Translations under genes and position numbers: made by a program | The notes under the pieces: generated by a model | What the model was told of the DNA's origin: nothing | What the model saw: the letters and a program-made list of their open reading frames with translations, nothing else | Database searches by the model: none | DNA from: Streptomyces pyxinae | GTDB lineage: Bacteria > Actinomycetota > Actinomycetes > Streptomycetales > Streptomycetaceae | Reading direction: 5' to 3' | Assembly (NCBI RefSeq): GCF_024756275.1 | Contig: NZ_JANUGQ010000002.1 | Span: 310,001 to 374,000 of the forward strand | Length of the DNA: 64,000 nucleotides | Shown: one piece after another, positions 12,641 through 21,665 of the stretch | Position numbering within the stretch: the stretch's first letter is position 1 | Layout of the letters: each line of letters opens with the position of its first letter

Positions 12641-13639
12641 TCAGGCGGGACGGGCCGCGATCGCGTCCAGCGCCTCCAGCAGGACGGCGAGCCCGGGCCC
12701 CCGTCCGGCCGGGAGCACGCCCCGGGGCTCCTCGTCGAGCAGGATGAACGCCATGTCGTCGGTGCGCGCCACCAGCGACCACCCCGGGCCGTCGACCCTC
12801 AGGGTCCGGGCGTTCCCGGGCGCGAAACCCGATCGGATCCGGCCGGGCGGGGGAGCGTCCGTCAGGTAGGCCCGGGCCGCCTCCAGGACCCGCCGCACCC
12901 CCGGGTGGCCGCCGGTCCCGCTTCCGGGCCCCCGCCGAGTCACTCCGGTGCCCCCGGCTTCCTCCGCACTCCCGGTGTCTTCGGCGTCCTCCGTATCCCC
13001 GGTGTCTTCGGCGCCCCCCATGCCCGCAGGGCCCGCGGGGCCCCCGGCATCCCCGACGCCTGCCTGCTCGCGCCAGGACGACCACCCCGTCTCCACCTGG
13101 TCCGCCCCCATCCGGCGTTGGGCCGGGCCCCAGGCCGACACGTCCGGCGGGCGGAGCGGCGGCGGATCGCCCGGCAGCGGCTCCGGGTCGTGCGGTTCCG
13201 GCACCCCCGGCGCCGCCACGGTCAGTTCGAGCGGCCACCCGGGCAGGGCGGTGACCACGCTGCGGTCGTCGGGGGAGAGGTCGTGCGCCATCCCGCAGTC
13301 CCAGGCGGCGATGGCTCCGGCGACCAGCGACACGTCGTCCACGGCGACCGTCCACCGGGCGCCGTTCCCGTCCTGTCCCAGCACCAGGCCATAGCCGTCG
13401 GCACGCGGCTCCAGCCCCAGCAGCGCACAGACCTCCGGAAAGTCGTCGCCCAGCACGGCGGGGAACCGCGCGGGCGTCAGCAGCAGGGCCGTCAGGACGA
13501 ACAGCGAGTCCCCGGCGTCGTCCGCGCCGCCCGCCGCCCGGGCACCGGTGTCACCCGCCCGCCCCTCGTCCACGGCGCCGCCCCCGCCGTCCGGGGCGGC
13601 CCCGGGCGCCCCGTCCGCCGTCCTCCGGTCTTCCGCCAC
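12641..13639 (-). CDS. Hypothetical protein with low-complexity linkers
   Basis: I place the start at a GTG (13639) with GGGAGG just upstream, giving 332 residues; the frame extends to 13783 without a better site. Two folded-looking blocks (about 45-180 and 255-332) contain typical Streptomyces hydrophobic segments such as DSLFVLTALLLTPARFPAVL and GPGWSLVARTDDMAFILLDE. They are joined by Gly/Glu/Asp/Thr-rich linker with an EDTGDTEDAEDTG stretch. There is no signal peptide, membrane segment or recognisable catalytic motif. The final domain resembles immunity- or secretion-associated proteins only vaguely, so no function is proposed. Confidence 0.65.
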   Translation of the reverse strand: MAEDRRTADGAPGAAPDGGGGAVDEGRAGDTGARAAGGADDAGDSLFVLTALLLTPARFPAVLGDDFPEVCALLGLEPRADGYGLVLGQDGNGARWTVAVDDVSLVAGAIAAWDCGMAHDLSPDDRSVVTALPGWPLELTVAAPGVPEPHDPEPLPGDPPPLRPPDVSAWGPAQRRMGADQVETGWSSWREQAGVGDAGGPAGPAGMGGAEDTGDTEDAEDTGSAEEAGGTGVTRRGPGSGTGGHPGVRRVLEAARAYLTDAPPPGRIRSGFAPGNARTLRVDGPGWSLVARTDDMAFILLDEEPRGVLPAGRGPGLAVLLEALDAIAARPA

Positions 13640-13799
13640 CGCACCCTCCCGCGCCACCCGCCCGGACCGCTCGTCGGCGCACCCTAACCAGCCGGTAACC
13701 CGCCCGTCGAGAGTCCGGAGGGATCGGAGAGGGGTCCGTTCCCCGGAGCGGGCGTCCGTGTCCGCCCCGGTCGTCCCGGTCACTCCAGTCGTACGGCGG

Positions 13800-14096
13800 T
13801 CAGGCGGCGGGCAGGCCCAGCAGCCCGCGCGCCACGGCCCCGGGAGACTCGTCCCGCTCCCGGGCCAGGGCGAGCACCGCCCGGCAGGCCAGTTCGCTCA
13901 CCCCGAAGGACAGCGCCTCGGGCGAGACCCAGCCGGCCGCCTCGTCGATCCGCTCCTGATCGTCCTCGGCACGGGCGGCGACATACTCCGCCGCGGCGTC
14001 GAAGATGTTGTGCCCCCGCCCCCCGGCACTCCGCTCCCGGTCCGCCGTGCCGGCCGGCCGGGGTTGCCTCAGCCAGGTACGCAGTCGGTTCCACAC
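13800..14096 (-). CDS. Small hypothetical protein
   Basis: A 98-residue protein starting at GTG, with GGAAGG nine bases upstream. It is basic at the N-terminus (MWNRLRTWLRQPRP) and then helical, with a plausible domain from residue 30 (NIFDAAAEYVAARAEDDQER). No signal peptide or known motif is visible. It lies alone between two other leftward genes. Confidence 0.6.
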   Translation of the reverse strand: MWNRLRTWLRQPRPAGTADRERSAGGRGHNIFDAAAEYVAARAEDDQERIDEAAGWVSPEALSFGVSELACRAVLALARERDESPGAVARGLLGLPAA

Positions 14097-14288
14097 CGTC
14101 TCCCGCCTTCCTCTCCGGGGCCGCCGCCACGGCCGTGCCCGGCGCCGGCCATGGAGTCTCGACCTTCACCGTAGGGTGAGAGAACCGCCGGCAGAAGGGG
14201 GCCGGACGCGGAACGGCCCGCACCCGTGGCGGTGTGTCCTCGGCGGCCGGCCGGCGGAGGAGGAGCGCGGCCCTCGTGGGGGACTGGG

Positions 14289-15008
14289 TCAGTCCGGGCG
14301 GACGGCCAGGACGAGAAAGCGGCTGTCCTCGTCGGCGTACGAGATCATCCGCCAGCCGGCGTCCGCCAGCAGCGGCCGGAGGTTCGGCTCGGCCCGCAGG
14401 TCGTCGGGGGTGATCCGGCGTCCCTGCCGGGCGGCGAGGGCGGCCCGGCCGATCGGATGGAAGAGCGCCAGCCGGCCGCCCGGCCGTACCGCCCGGGCCA
14501 GTTCCCGCAGGTCGTGGGCCGGTCGCGGCAGGTGCGCGAGCAGACCGGCGGCGAAGACCGCGTCCAGCGCGCCGTCCCGTACCGGCAGCCGGGAGACGTC
14601 GCCGATCAGCAGCGTCCCGCAGTGGTGCCGTCCGGCCCGTACGGCCTCGGCCGGCATCTCCGGCGTCAGATCCAGACCGAGCACCCGGCCCCCGGGGCCG
14701 ACCGCCGCCCGCAGGGCCGGCAGCGCCCGGCCGGTTCCGCACCCCGCGTCGAGCACCGTGTCGCCCCGGCGCGGGCCCAGCGCCGCGACCCCGGCGGCGA
14801 AGGCCGGCCCGTCGTCCGGGAAGCGGGCGTCCCACCCGGCCGCCCGGACACCGAAGAAGGCACGGACCCGGGCCCGCGCCGACCGGACGTCCGGCACCGG
14901 ACCGGAGGACCCGCCCCCGGGCACCCCTCCGGGCCCGGGGCCCGGCTCGGGCGCCCGCCCGTGAGCCGGGTCATGGGTGTGGCGGGAAGGGAACGGGTCG
15001 GCGGCCAT
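14289..15008 (-). CDS. Class I SAM-dependent methyltransferase
   Basis: A 239-residue protein with the Rossmann SAM site VLDAGCGTGRALPAL at about residues 87-101, followed by LGLDLTPEM (motif II acidic residue), GDVSRLPVRDGALDAVFA (motif post-II/IV) and HLPRPAHDLRELARAVRPGG. This matches the Methyltransf_11/25 group. The first 40 residues are Pro/Gly-rich and may be disordered, or the true start may lie further in. The substrate is unknown. It is downstream of the signalling operon on the same strand with a 27-base gap, so it could be co-transcribed. Confidence 0.82.
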   Translation of the reverse strand: MAADPFPSRHTHDPAHGRAPEPGPGPGGVPGGGSSGPVPDVRSARARVRAFFGVRAAGWDARFPDDGPAFAAGVAALGPRRGDTVLDAGCGTGRALPALRAAVGPGGRVLGLDLTPEMPAEAVRAGRHHCGTLLIGDVSRLPVRDGALDAVFAAGLLAHLPRPAHDLRELARAVRPGGRLALFHPIGRAALAARQGRRITPDDLRAEPNLRPLLADAGWRMISYADEDSRFLVLAVRPD

Positions 15009-15035
15009 GGGGACAGGATGCCCGGTCGGACCCGG

Positions 15036-15479
15036 TCAGCGGCGCCGGGGGAGGCGTACCACGCTCACGAAGAAGTCGTCGATCTGGCGCACCGCGGCGA
15101 TGAACTGGTCCAGGTCGACGGGCTTGGTCACATAGGCGTTGGCGTGCAGCTTGTAGCTGCGCAGGATGTCCTCCTCGGCCGAGGAGGTGGTCAGCACCAC
15201 CACCGGGATCATCGCCAGCTCCTCGCTGGACTTGATCCGCTCCAGCACCTGCCGGCCGTCGTACTTCGGCAGGTTCAGGTCGAGCAGGATCAGATCCGGC
15301 CGGGGGGCGTCGGCGTGGGCGCCCTGCCGGAAGAGGAAGTCGAGCGCCTCCTGCCCGTCCCTGACCACGTGCAGGGTGTTCTGGATCTTGTTGTCCTCGA
15401 ACGCCTCCCGGGTCATCAGCTCGTCGCCGGGATCGTCCTCCACCAGGAGGACCTCGATCGGTTCCACGGGGCTGCTCAT
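15036..15479 (-). CDS. Single-domain response regulator, Rcp1-like
   Basis: A 147-residue receiver domain with no output domain. The acidic pocket is EDD (residues 14-16), the phospho-acceptor is Asp67 in LILLDLNLPK, the conserved Thr/Ser is in VVLTTSSAE and the Lys in YVTKPVD. The DDPGD and LNLPKYDGRQVLE signatures match the Rcp1-like group that partners CHASE3 or phytochrome-type histidine kinases. It is the third gene of an operon whose second gene encodes exactly such a kinase, so it is the likely phosphate acceptor. With no DNA-binding domain, its output is presumably protein-protein. Confidence 0.88.
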   Translation of the reverse strand: MSSPVEPIEVLLVEDDPGDELMTREAFEDNKIQNTLHVVRDGQEALDFLFRQGAHADAPRPDLILLDLNLPKYDGRQVLERIKSSEELAMIPVVVLTTSSAEEDILRSYKLHANAYVTKPVDLDQFIAAVRQIDDFFVSVVRLPRRR

Positions 15480-15508
15480 CAGAAACTCCAGAGTGCGGGG
15501 GTAGCGGG

Positions 15509-17134
15509 CTACGCGTCGGCCGGAACGGCGCCGGCGGTGGCGTCACCGGCCTGGTCCTGGGCGGCGGGCAGGGTGAAGCGCACGATCGTGCCGCCGTCCG
15601 GCGGGCTCTCCAAACCGATGTGGCCGCCGTGGTGCTCGACGATCTTGCGGCAGAGCGCGAGACCGATGCCGGTCCCCTCGTACTCCTCCCGGCTGTGCAG
15701 CCGCTGGAAGATCACGAACACCTTGTCGGCGAACTCGGGGGCGATGCCGATGCCATTGTCCCGGACGGTGAAGGACCACTCCGCCCCGGTCCGCTCGCAG
15801 CCGATGGTGATCTCGCACGGCCGGTCCTTGGACCGGAACTTGATCGCGTTGCCGACCAGGTTCTGCCAGACCATGGTCAGCAGGGTCGGGTCGCAGGTCA
15901 GGGTGGGCATCTCCGCCGGGCGGCCGATCTTCGCACCGGTCTCCTGCACCGCCGTGGCCAGGTTCCGCAGCGCCCGGTCCACCGTGGTGTCCAGCTCCAC
16001 CGAGGCCCGCTCCTGGTCCAGCCGTCCGACCCGGGAGAAGGTGAGCAGGTCGTTGATGAGCACCTGCATCCGCTTGGCGCCGTCGACCGCGAAGTCGATG
16101 TACTGCTTGCCGCGCGCGTCCAGTTGTTCGCCGTACCGCTTCTCCAGGAGCTGGCAGAACGAGGCGACCTTGCGCAGCGGCTCCTGGAGGTCGTGCGAGG
16201 CCACATACGCGAACTGCTCCAGCTCGCTGTTGGACCGCCGCAGCTCCGCCGCCTGCGCCTCCAGCTCGTCGGTCTGCCTGCTCAGCAGCTCCTCGCGGGC
16301 GCGGGTGGCCCGCAGCTCCTCGACCACCCGGCGGCGCATCGCCTCCACCGTGCGTCCGACCGCCCGGATGTCCGAGGGGCCGTCGGCCGGGATCCGCTCG
16401 TCGAAGGAGCCCGACCGCACCCGGTCCGACGCCGCCCGCAACCGGTTCAGCGGGCGCCCGACCATCCGGTGCACCAGCATCGTCAGCAGCACGGCGGCCG
16501 CCAGGATCGCCCCCAGCACGACGGAGAGGGCCACGTCCCGCTGGGTGCGGGCGTCCGAGTACTCGGTCCGGGCCTGGTCGCGGGCCGCCTCGGTGTCGCG
16601 CACCTGCCGGTCGAACAGTACCCGCAGCTCGTCGAACGCCTGCTTGCTGGCGTTCAGCCGGGTGACCACACCGGAGGTGCCGCCGCTCCGCACCGCCTTG
16701 ATGAACGGCTCCGCGTACCCGGCCCGCCATCGGTCGGCCGCCTCGTCGATCGCCTCGGCGTCCCGTATCAGCCGCGGATAGCCGGCGACCAGCTCGTCGA
16801 GTTCGGCCCGTCGCTCGCGCTCGTTCCGCAGTCCCCGCCGGTACGGCTCCAGGAACTCCTCGCGCCGGGTGAGCGCGTAGCCGCGTACCCCGGTCTCCTG
16901 GTCGACGATGGCCTTCTGAATTTGGTACGAGACGGAGCGGGCCGGCTGGATCTCGTCCACCAGCTGGTTCATCCGGTCCTGGGTGCGTCCGAGCATGGAC
17001 GCGCCGACGGCGGCGGCGACCACGACCACCACCACGAGCAGACCCAGCACCACATGGAACCAGCCCTGCACCGTCAGCCGGCCCCGGGCCGGACCCTTCT
17101 CCTCGTCGGCCGGCCGTTCACCGGGCATGCTCAC
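15509..17134 (-). CDS. CHASE3-HAMP sensor histidine kinase
   Basis: A 541-residue membrane kinase. The first transmembrane helix is at about 26-47, an extracytoplasmic CHASE3 domain at 50-195 (VDQETGVRGYALTRREEFLEPY), the second helix at about 201-221, HAMP at 222-275, a coiled linker, the H-box FAYVASHDLQEPLRK with phospho-His314, and HATPase_c with N-box NLVGNAIKF, DNGIGI and GTGIGLALCRKIVEHHGG. The HDLQEPL H-box is the phytochrome-like type. The GTG start overlaps the stop of the upstream phosphatase gene (GTGA); an ATG two codons later is also possible. The signal sensed is unknown. It sits between its two candidate partners, a receiver-phosphatase and a lone receiver. Confidence 0.9.
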   Translation of the reverse strand: MSMPGERPADEEKGPARGRLTVQGWFHVVLGLLVVVVVVAAAVGASMLGRTQDRMNQLVDEIQPARSVSYQIQKAIVDQETGVRGYALTRREEFLEPYRRGLRNERERRAELDELVAGYPRLIRDAEAIDEAADRWRAGYAEPFIKAVRSGGTSGVVTRLNASKQAFDELRVLFDRQVRDTEAARDQARTEYSDARTQRDVALSVVLGAILAAAVLLTMLVHRMVGRPLNRLRAASDRVRSGSFDERIPADGPSDIRAVGRTVEAMRRRVVEELRATRAREELLSRQTDELEAQAAELRRSNSELEQFAYVASHDLQEPLRKVASFCQLLEKRYGEQLDARGKQYIDFAVDGAKRMQVLINDLLTFSRVGRLDQERASVELDTTVDRALRNLATAVQETGAKIGRPAEMPTLTCDPTLLTMVWQNLVGNAIKFRSKDRPCEITIGCERTGAEWSFTVRDNGIGIAPEFADKVFVIFQRLHSREEYEGTGIGLALCRKIVEHHGGHIGLESPPDGGTIVRFTLPAAQDQAGDATAGAVPADA

Positions 17135-18366
17135 GATTCCTGTTCACCGTTCCAGTTGAGATGGATGACCGCGATGTCGTCGGAGAGGCCGCCGAACGGC
17201 GCGGCACCGGCCGCGACCTCGTCCACCATCCGGTCCACGAATTCCTGGCCGGGCAGCCCGGCGTGATTCCTGGCGATCTCCAGCAGCCCCTCCTCGCCGA
17301 GCCGGCGGCCGGGCCCCACCCGCCCCTCGAAGAGGCCGTCGGTGAAGGCGACGACGCTGGTGTCCGGCATGATCGGCAGCTCGGTCTCGGGCCACCGGGC
17401 CACCCCGGGGAGAAAGCCGAGCGCCATGCCCCCCGGCGGGTCGTACCAGGTCACCCGCCCGTCGTCGCGCGAGTGGAGCAGCAACCCGGGGTGTCCGGCT
17501 CGCACCACCCGCACCGAGGAGCGGTCCGGGGCGAAGACGCAGCTGGTCAGAGTGGCGAAGAGATGATCCCCGCCGCGCTCCGCCACCAGGATCTCCTCCA
17601 GCAGCCGCAGCTGGTCGGCACCGGTTCGCCCGCTGAGCACCGCGGCCCGCCACGCGACCCGCAGGCACACCCCGAGCGCGGCCTCGGCCGGCCCGTGCCC
17701 GGACACGTCCCCGATCACGGCGTGCACGGCACCGTCCTCGGTCTGCACGACGTCGTAGAAGTCACCGCCCAGGATGCCGTGGGCCCGGCCCGGCTCGTAC
17801 CGCGCCACCACCGAGAAGCCCGGCCGCCGCAGCAGCGGGACGGGCAGCAGGCCGCGTTCGAGCCGGGCGTTCTCCTGGGCCCGCAGCCGGCTCGCCTTCA
17901 GGGCGTCATTGGCCTGCTGGACCTGCTTGCGCTGGAGCGCGTACCGCACCGCCCGGGAGAGCCCCTCGGCGGTGAGCTGGCCCTTCGACAGATAGTCCTG
18001 GGCGCCCTCGGCGACCGCGGCCAGTCCGGACCGGGACTCCGCGAGCCCGGTGAGCACCACGATCGCGGCGTCCGGCGCGCAGGTGAGGGCGCGCCGCACC
18101 GCCACGAGTCCCTGGGCGTCCGGAAGATGCAGGTCCAGCAGGACACAGACACCCTGCGACCGGTTCCGCAGCAGCGCCTCGGCCTCGGTCAGCGTCTTGC
18201 ACCAGGTCAGCTCGGCGTTGAGATCACTGTCCGCGAGCACTTCCTCGAAGAGGAGCGCGTCGCCCGCGTCGTCCTCGACCAGCAGGATCGAGACGTCGTG
18301 CCCCCATATGGAAGAGACGGTCGTCGGCTCCGGCAGCATCGCGCGGTCTCCCGCGGTCAACTCCAC
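17131..18366 (-). CDS. Response regulator fused to PP2C/RsbU-type phosphatase
   Basis: A protein of about 411 residues with an N-terminal receiver (acidic pocket VEDDAGD, phospho-acceptor Asp78 in VLLDLHLPD) and a short coiled linker. The C-terminus is an SpoIIE/PP2C phosphatase with metal-binding GGDFYDV, GDVSGHGPAEA and SDDIAVI. Such proteins dephosphorylate anti-anti-sigma factors, so a link to sigma-factor control is inferred. The GTG at 18366 has GGAGG six bases upstream; an ATG at 18339 with GGGAG is an alternative. It is the first gene of the three-gene operon, followed by the overlapping kinase. No anti-sigma or antagonist gene is nearby, so its target is encoded elsewhere. Confidence 0.88.
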   Translation of the reverse strand: MELTAGDRAMLPEPTTVSSIWGHDVSILLVEDDAGDALLFEEVLADSDLNAELTWCKTLTEAEALLRNRSQGVCVLLDLHLPDAQGLVAVRRALTCAPDAAIVVLTGLAESRSGLAAVAEGAQDYLSKGQLTAEGLSRAVRYALQRKQVQQANDALKASRLRAQENARLERGLLPVPLLRRPGFSVVARYEPGRAHGILGGDFYDVVQTEDGAVHAVIGDVSGHGPAEAALGVCLRVAWRAAVLSGRTGADQLRLLEEILVAERGGDHLFATLTSCVFAPDRSSVRVVRAGHPGLLLHSRDDGRVTWYDPPGGMALGFLPGVARWPETELPIMPDTSVVAFTDGLFEGRVGPGRRLGEEGLLEIARNHAGLPGQEFVDRMVDEVAAGAAPFGGLSDDIAVIHLNWNGEQES

Positions 18367-18736
18367 CCCAGCCTCCCATCGCGTCCAACGGCACCTGGTG
18401 TGCAGCGCCACGTAAGGATACTGCCAAGAGACTGTGACCCGACCGGCGCACAGTGATCACACCTTCGCGCAGGTGGGAGGCGCCCCGGGCCCGGGGAAGC
18501 GGCGGCCCGGCCGGTGGCCCGGGCCCCGGTGCGCGGCAGCCGAACAGCGGCGGCCCGGCCCCCCGGCGGCCGTGTCCTCCGGCTTCGGAGCCGGGCGGTC
18601 GGGCCGGGCGGCCGGCCCCGGGAGGGCGCGTCCCACGGCTGGAGTATCCGACTCGTGTCGAATGATCAGGTTATCGAGTGATGTGTCTAGGTTTGCGGCT
18701 GTAGCAGTTCCCCCCACCAACTCGGGAGACAGAACC
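18367..18736. other. Divergent promoter region
   Basis: This gap separates the signalling operon from a divergent secreted-protein gene. The right end (18655-18715) is AT-richer and must hold the promoter of the secreted protein; tagGTT near 18690 could be a -10, but no good -35 fits. The remainder is GC-rich without a gene. Confidence 0.4.
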
Positions 18737-19132
18737 ATGCGTCAGTTCAGCCGCACCTGGGCCGCCGGCATCACCTCGGCCGCCGTTCTCGCCGGCTCGA
18801 TCGGAGCGGGCCTCGCGGTCGCCTCCCCGGCGCCCACCCTGCCGAAGCCCGTGTCCACCCAGGCCGCCCCGGCCTCGGTCTCCGCCAAGAGCGTGCGGGC
18901 CTGGCAGCAGTTCCGCATCCGTGGCGCCGCCAAGCAGCTGCGCCCGGGCAGCAAGGTGACGCTCCAGCAGAAGCAGGGGAAGCGGTGGGTCTCGCTGCCC
19001 GCCTCCATGAACACGACGCGCAAGTCGACCTACAACCTGCGGGTGGTGCTCGGCCTCAAGGGGCAGAACAAGCTCCGTCTGGTCTCCGGCGAGCGGGTGG
19101 TTTCCCCCGTCTTCGACGTCTGGGTGCGCTGA
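18737..19132 (+). CDS. Small secreted protein with a single beta-domain
   Basis: A 131-residue protein with a signal peptide (MRQFSRTWAAGITSAAVLAG, cleavage after AVASPA) and a single beta-rich domain containing KVTLQQKQGKRWVSLPAS and YNLRVVLGLKGQNKLRLVSG. This resembles one unit of the Ig-like/surface-adhesin repeats common in actinobacterial secreted proteins (VTLQRK...GKW pattern). GGGAG lies seven bases before the ATG. There are no cysteines and no catalytic motif, so a wall-associated or extracellular binding role is only a guess. Confidence 0.72.
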   Translation: MRQFSRTWAAGITSAAVLAGSIGAGLAVASPAPTLPKPVSTQAAPASVSAKSVRAWQQFRIRGAAKQLRPGSKVTLQQKQGKRWVSLPASMNTTRKSTYNLRVVLGLKGQNKLRLVSGERVVSPVFDVWVR

Positions 19133-19327
19133 CCCCCGGGTCGCGCGACCGCGCCGTACGGCATAAGGTGCCCCGCCCCGCCGGAGCCGGTGACCGCTCC
19201 CGGCGCCCGGCGGCTCGCCGGACCGCTCGCCCCGGTCCGGCACACCCGGCGCCCGGCCGCCCCCCCCCGTGAGGCACGCGTACGACCCCCGTACGACCCC
19301 CTCGCGACGCCCGCACGACACCCCCGG

Positions 19328-19359
19328 GTGTGCGCCGCCGTCCGCACGGCGGCGCACAC
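19328..19359. terminator. Perfect 14-bp hairpin between two rightward genes
   Basis: Arms at 19328-19341 and 19346-19359 pair perfectly with a CCGC loop. It lies about 200 bases after the secreted-protein gene and 170 before the roadblock gene. It could terminate the former; the distance makes this tentative. Confidence 0.5.
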
Positions 19360-19525
19360 CGCTGTCCGGGGGGCGTTCACGGGGGTGCACGGGCCGGCCG
19401 GCGCGCACCGGACCGTGCATCGCCCGGCGCCGTGCCCGGCCCGGAACGCTTGCCCTGCTCACGACAGTGCGCGAGGCTGGCTGACTGACGGGGGCGACGG
19501 GGAAACCATGGAGGGGGAGGACCGC

Positions 19526-19939
19526 ATGGCACCGGACAAAGGGCTCGACTGGCTGCTGGACGACCTGACCACGCGCGTCGAGCACATAAGCCACGCCCTG
19601 GTGCTGTCGAGCGACGGCCTGGTGACCGGAGCGAGCTCCGGACTGGCCCGGGAGGACGCGGAGCACCTCGCGGCGGTCTCGTCCGGCCTGCACAGCCTGG
19701 CCCGGGGCGCCGGGCGGCACTTCCGCGCGGGCCGGCCCCGCCAGACGATGGTGGAGTTCGACGGGGCCATGCTGTTCGTCACCGCCGCCGGCGAGGGCAG
19801 CTGCCTCTGCGTCCTGAGCGCGGCGGAGGCGGACGTCGGCCAGGTCGCCTACGAGATGACCCTGCTCGTCAACCGGGTCGGCGAGCACCTCGCGGTGGCG
19901 ATCCGGCAGCCGATGACCGACGCGCTCAGCGACCGCTGA
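19526..19939 (+). CDS. Roadblock/LC7-domain protein (conservon-type, stand-alone)
   Basis: A 137-residue roadblock/LC7 domain protein starting DKGLDWLLDDLTTRVEHISH and continuing ALVLSSDGLVTGASSGL, which is the hallmark of the CvnB-type component of Streptomyces conservons. These dimeric proteins regulate a partner small GTPase and receive input from a nitrate-sensor-type kinase. The ATG at 19526 has GGAGG five bases upstream, better than the in-frame ATG at 19508. The usual conservon partners (kinase, DUF742 protein, GTPase) are absent here, so this is an orphan copy whose partner must be elsewhere. Confidence 0.88.
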   Translation: MAPDKGLDWLLDDLTTRVEHISHALVLSSDGLVTGASSGLAREDAEHLAAVSSGLHSLARGAGRHFRAGRPRQTMVEFDGAMLFVTAAGEGSCLCVLSAAEADVGQVAYEMTLLVNRVGEHLAVAIRQPMTDALSDR

Positions 19940-19997
19940 CACCCGCCCGCCGGCCCGTCCGTGTGCGGCCGGGCCGCGTGGCGTGCACCATGGCCGC

Positions 19998-21638
19998 ATG
20001 CTGCTGGCCCGACTCGCGGAAGTCTCCCACCAGGTGGCCGCCACCTCGGCCCGGTCGCGCAAGACCGCCGCGCTCGCCGAGCTGTTCGCGGCGGCCACGC
20101 CGGACGAGGCTCCACTGGTCATCGCCTACCTCGCGGGGCGGCTGCCGCAGGGGCGGATCGGGATCGGCTGGAGCACCCTCTCCGAGGAGGTCCCGCCGGC
20201 CGCGACGGCCACCCTGACCGTCCGCGGTACGGACGAGGCCCTCACCGCGCTCGCCGGGGTGGCGGGCCCGGGATCCCAGGGAGAGCGCCGCCGGCTGGTG
20301 CGGGAGCTGATGGCCGCGGCGACCGCGCCCGAACAGCGGTTCCTGGTCAGACTGCTCACCGGGGAGGTCCGCCAGGGCGCCCTGGACGCGGTGGCGCTGG
20401 AGGGCGTCGCCCTGGCCGCCGCCGCGCCCGCCGCCGACGTCCGGCGGGCCGTGATGCTGGAGGGCTCACTGCCCCGGGTGGCCCGGGCGCTGCTCGCCGA
20501 GGGCCCCGCGGCCCTGGAACGCTTCACCCTCCGGGTGGGCAGCCCGGTGCAGCCGATGCTCGCCCATACGGCCCGGAGCGTGGCGGAGGCGGTCGCCGCG
20601 GTGGGCCCCTGCGTGGTGGAGGAGAAGCTGGACGGCATCCGGGTGCAGGTGCACCGGGCCGGCGACACGCTCCGGGTCTACACCCGCTCCCTGGACGACA
20701 TCACCGGCCGGCTCCCCGAGGTGGTGGCCGCCGCCCGCGACCTCCCCGGCGACCGGTTCGTCCTGGACGGCGAGGTGATCGCCTTCGACCGGGCGGGCCG
20801 GCCGGCGCCGTTCCAGGAGATCGCCTCCCGGGTGGGCTCCCGTACCGATGTGGCGACCGCGGCGGCGGCCCTGCCCGTCTCGGCGGTCTTCTTCGACCTC
20901 CTGGCCGCCGGCGGTGAGACGCTGCTCGACCGGCCCGGCCACGAGCGGCACGCGGCGCTCGCCCGGCTGGTCCCGGAGCCCCTGCGGGTGCGCCGTACCG
21001 TGGTCGCCGAGCCGGACCGGCCCGAGCTGGTGGCGGAGGCGGAGCGGTTCTTCGCCGACACCCTGGCGCGCGGCCACGAGGGCGTCCTGGTGAAGGCGCT
21101 CGACGCCCCGTACAGCGCGGGACGGCGCGGCCGGTCCTGGCTCAAGGTGAAGCCGGTGCACACCCTCGACCTGGTCGTCCTGGCCGCCGAGTGGGGTCAT
21201 GGCCGCCGCACCGGCACCCTCTCCAACCTGCATCTGGGCGCCCGGGCGGCGGACGGCTCGTTCGTGATGCTCGGCAAGACCTTCAAGGGCCTCACCGACG
21301 CCATGCTCCAGTGGCAGACCGAACGGCTGCGGGAGCTGGCCGTGTCGGACGACGGCTTCACCGTACGGGTGCGGCCCGAGCTGGTGGTGGAGATCGCGTA
21401 CGACGGGCTGCAGCGGTCCACGCGCTACCCGGGCGGCCTCGCGCTGCGCTTCGCCCGGGTGCTGCGCCACCGCCCGGACAAGCCCGCCGCCGAGGCCGAC
21501 ACCATCGAGCGGGTACGGGAGTCCGGCCCCGCCGCTTCCTCCGGACCCGCCTCCGCCGGGCCCGCCGGGGGCGACGCCGGCCCGGCCGGCCCGGACCCCG
21601 CCGGCCCCGGCCCCGGAACCGGACCCGTGCCGGACTGA
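19998..21638 (+). CDS. ligB: ATP-dependent DNA ligase
   Basis: A 546-residue ATP-dependent ligase. The N-terminal DNA-binding domain (about 1-180) is followed by the adenylation domain with the nucleophile Lys210 in EEKLDGIR. Further nucleotidyltransferase motifs include FVLDGEVIAFD (III/IIIa), EGVLVKALDAPYSAGRRGRSWLKVKP (IV/V) and the OB-fold tail. This is the repair-type ligase that exists beside the essential NAD-dependent LigA in Streptomyces. It seals nicks using ATP. The ATG at 19998 matches the usual MLLARLAEVS start; a GTG at 19983 is in frame. The C-terminal 30 residues are a Gly/Pro/Ala tail. It follows the roadblock gene by 58 bases. Confidence 0.92.
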   Translation: MLLARLAEVSHQVAATSARSRKTAALAELFAAATPDEAPLVIAYLAGRLPQGRIGIGWSTLSEEVPPAATATLTVRGTDEALTALAGVAGPGSQGERRRLVRELMAAATAPEQRFLVRLLTGEVRQGALDAVALEGVALAAAAPAADVRRAVMLEGSLPRVARALLAEGPAALERFTLRVGSPVQPMLAHTARSVAEAVAAVGPCVVEEKLDGIRVQVHRAGDTLRVYTRSLDDITGRLPEVVAAARDLPGDRFVLDGEVIAFDRAGRPAPFQEIASRVGSRTDVATAAAALPVSAVFFDLLAAGGETLLDRPGHERHAALARLVPEPLRVRRTVVAEPDRPELVAEAERFFADTLARGHEGVLVKALDAPYSAGRRGRSWLKVKPVHTLDLVVLAAEWGHGRRTGTLSNLHLGARAADGSFVMLGKTFKGLTDAMLQWQTERLRELAVSDDGFTVRVRPELVVEIAYDGLQRSTRYPGGLALRFARVLRHRPDKPAAEADTIERVRESGPAASSGPASAGPAGGDAGPAGPDPAGPGPGTGPVPD

Positions 21639-21665
21639 GGCGCGGGCGACGGTACGGTTCCCGGC

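Noticed and set aside
15620..17266. Rightward open frame opposite the histidine kinase
   Set aside because: Shadow frame typical of very high GC; the leftward strand contains all kinase motifs.
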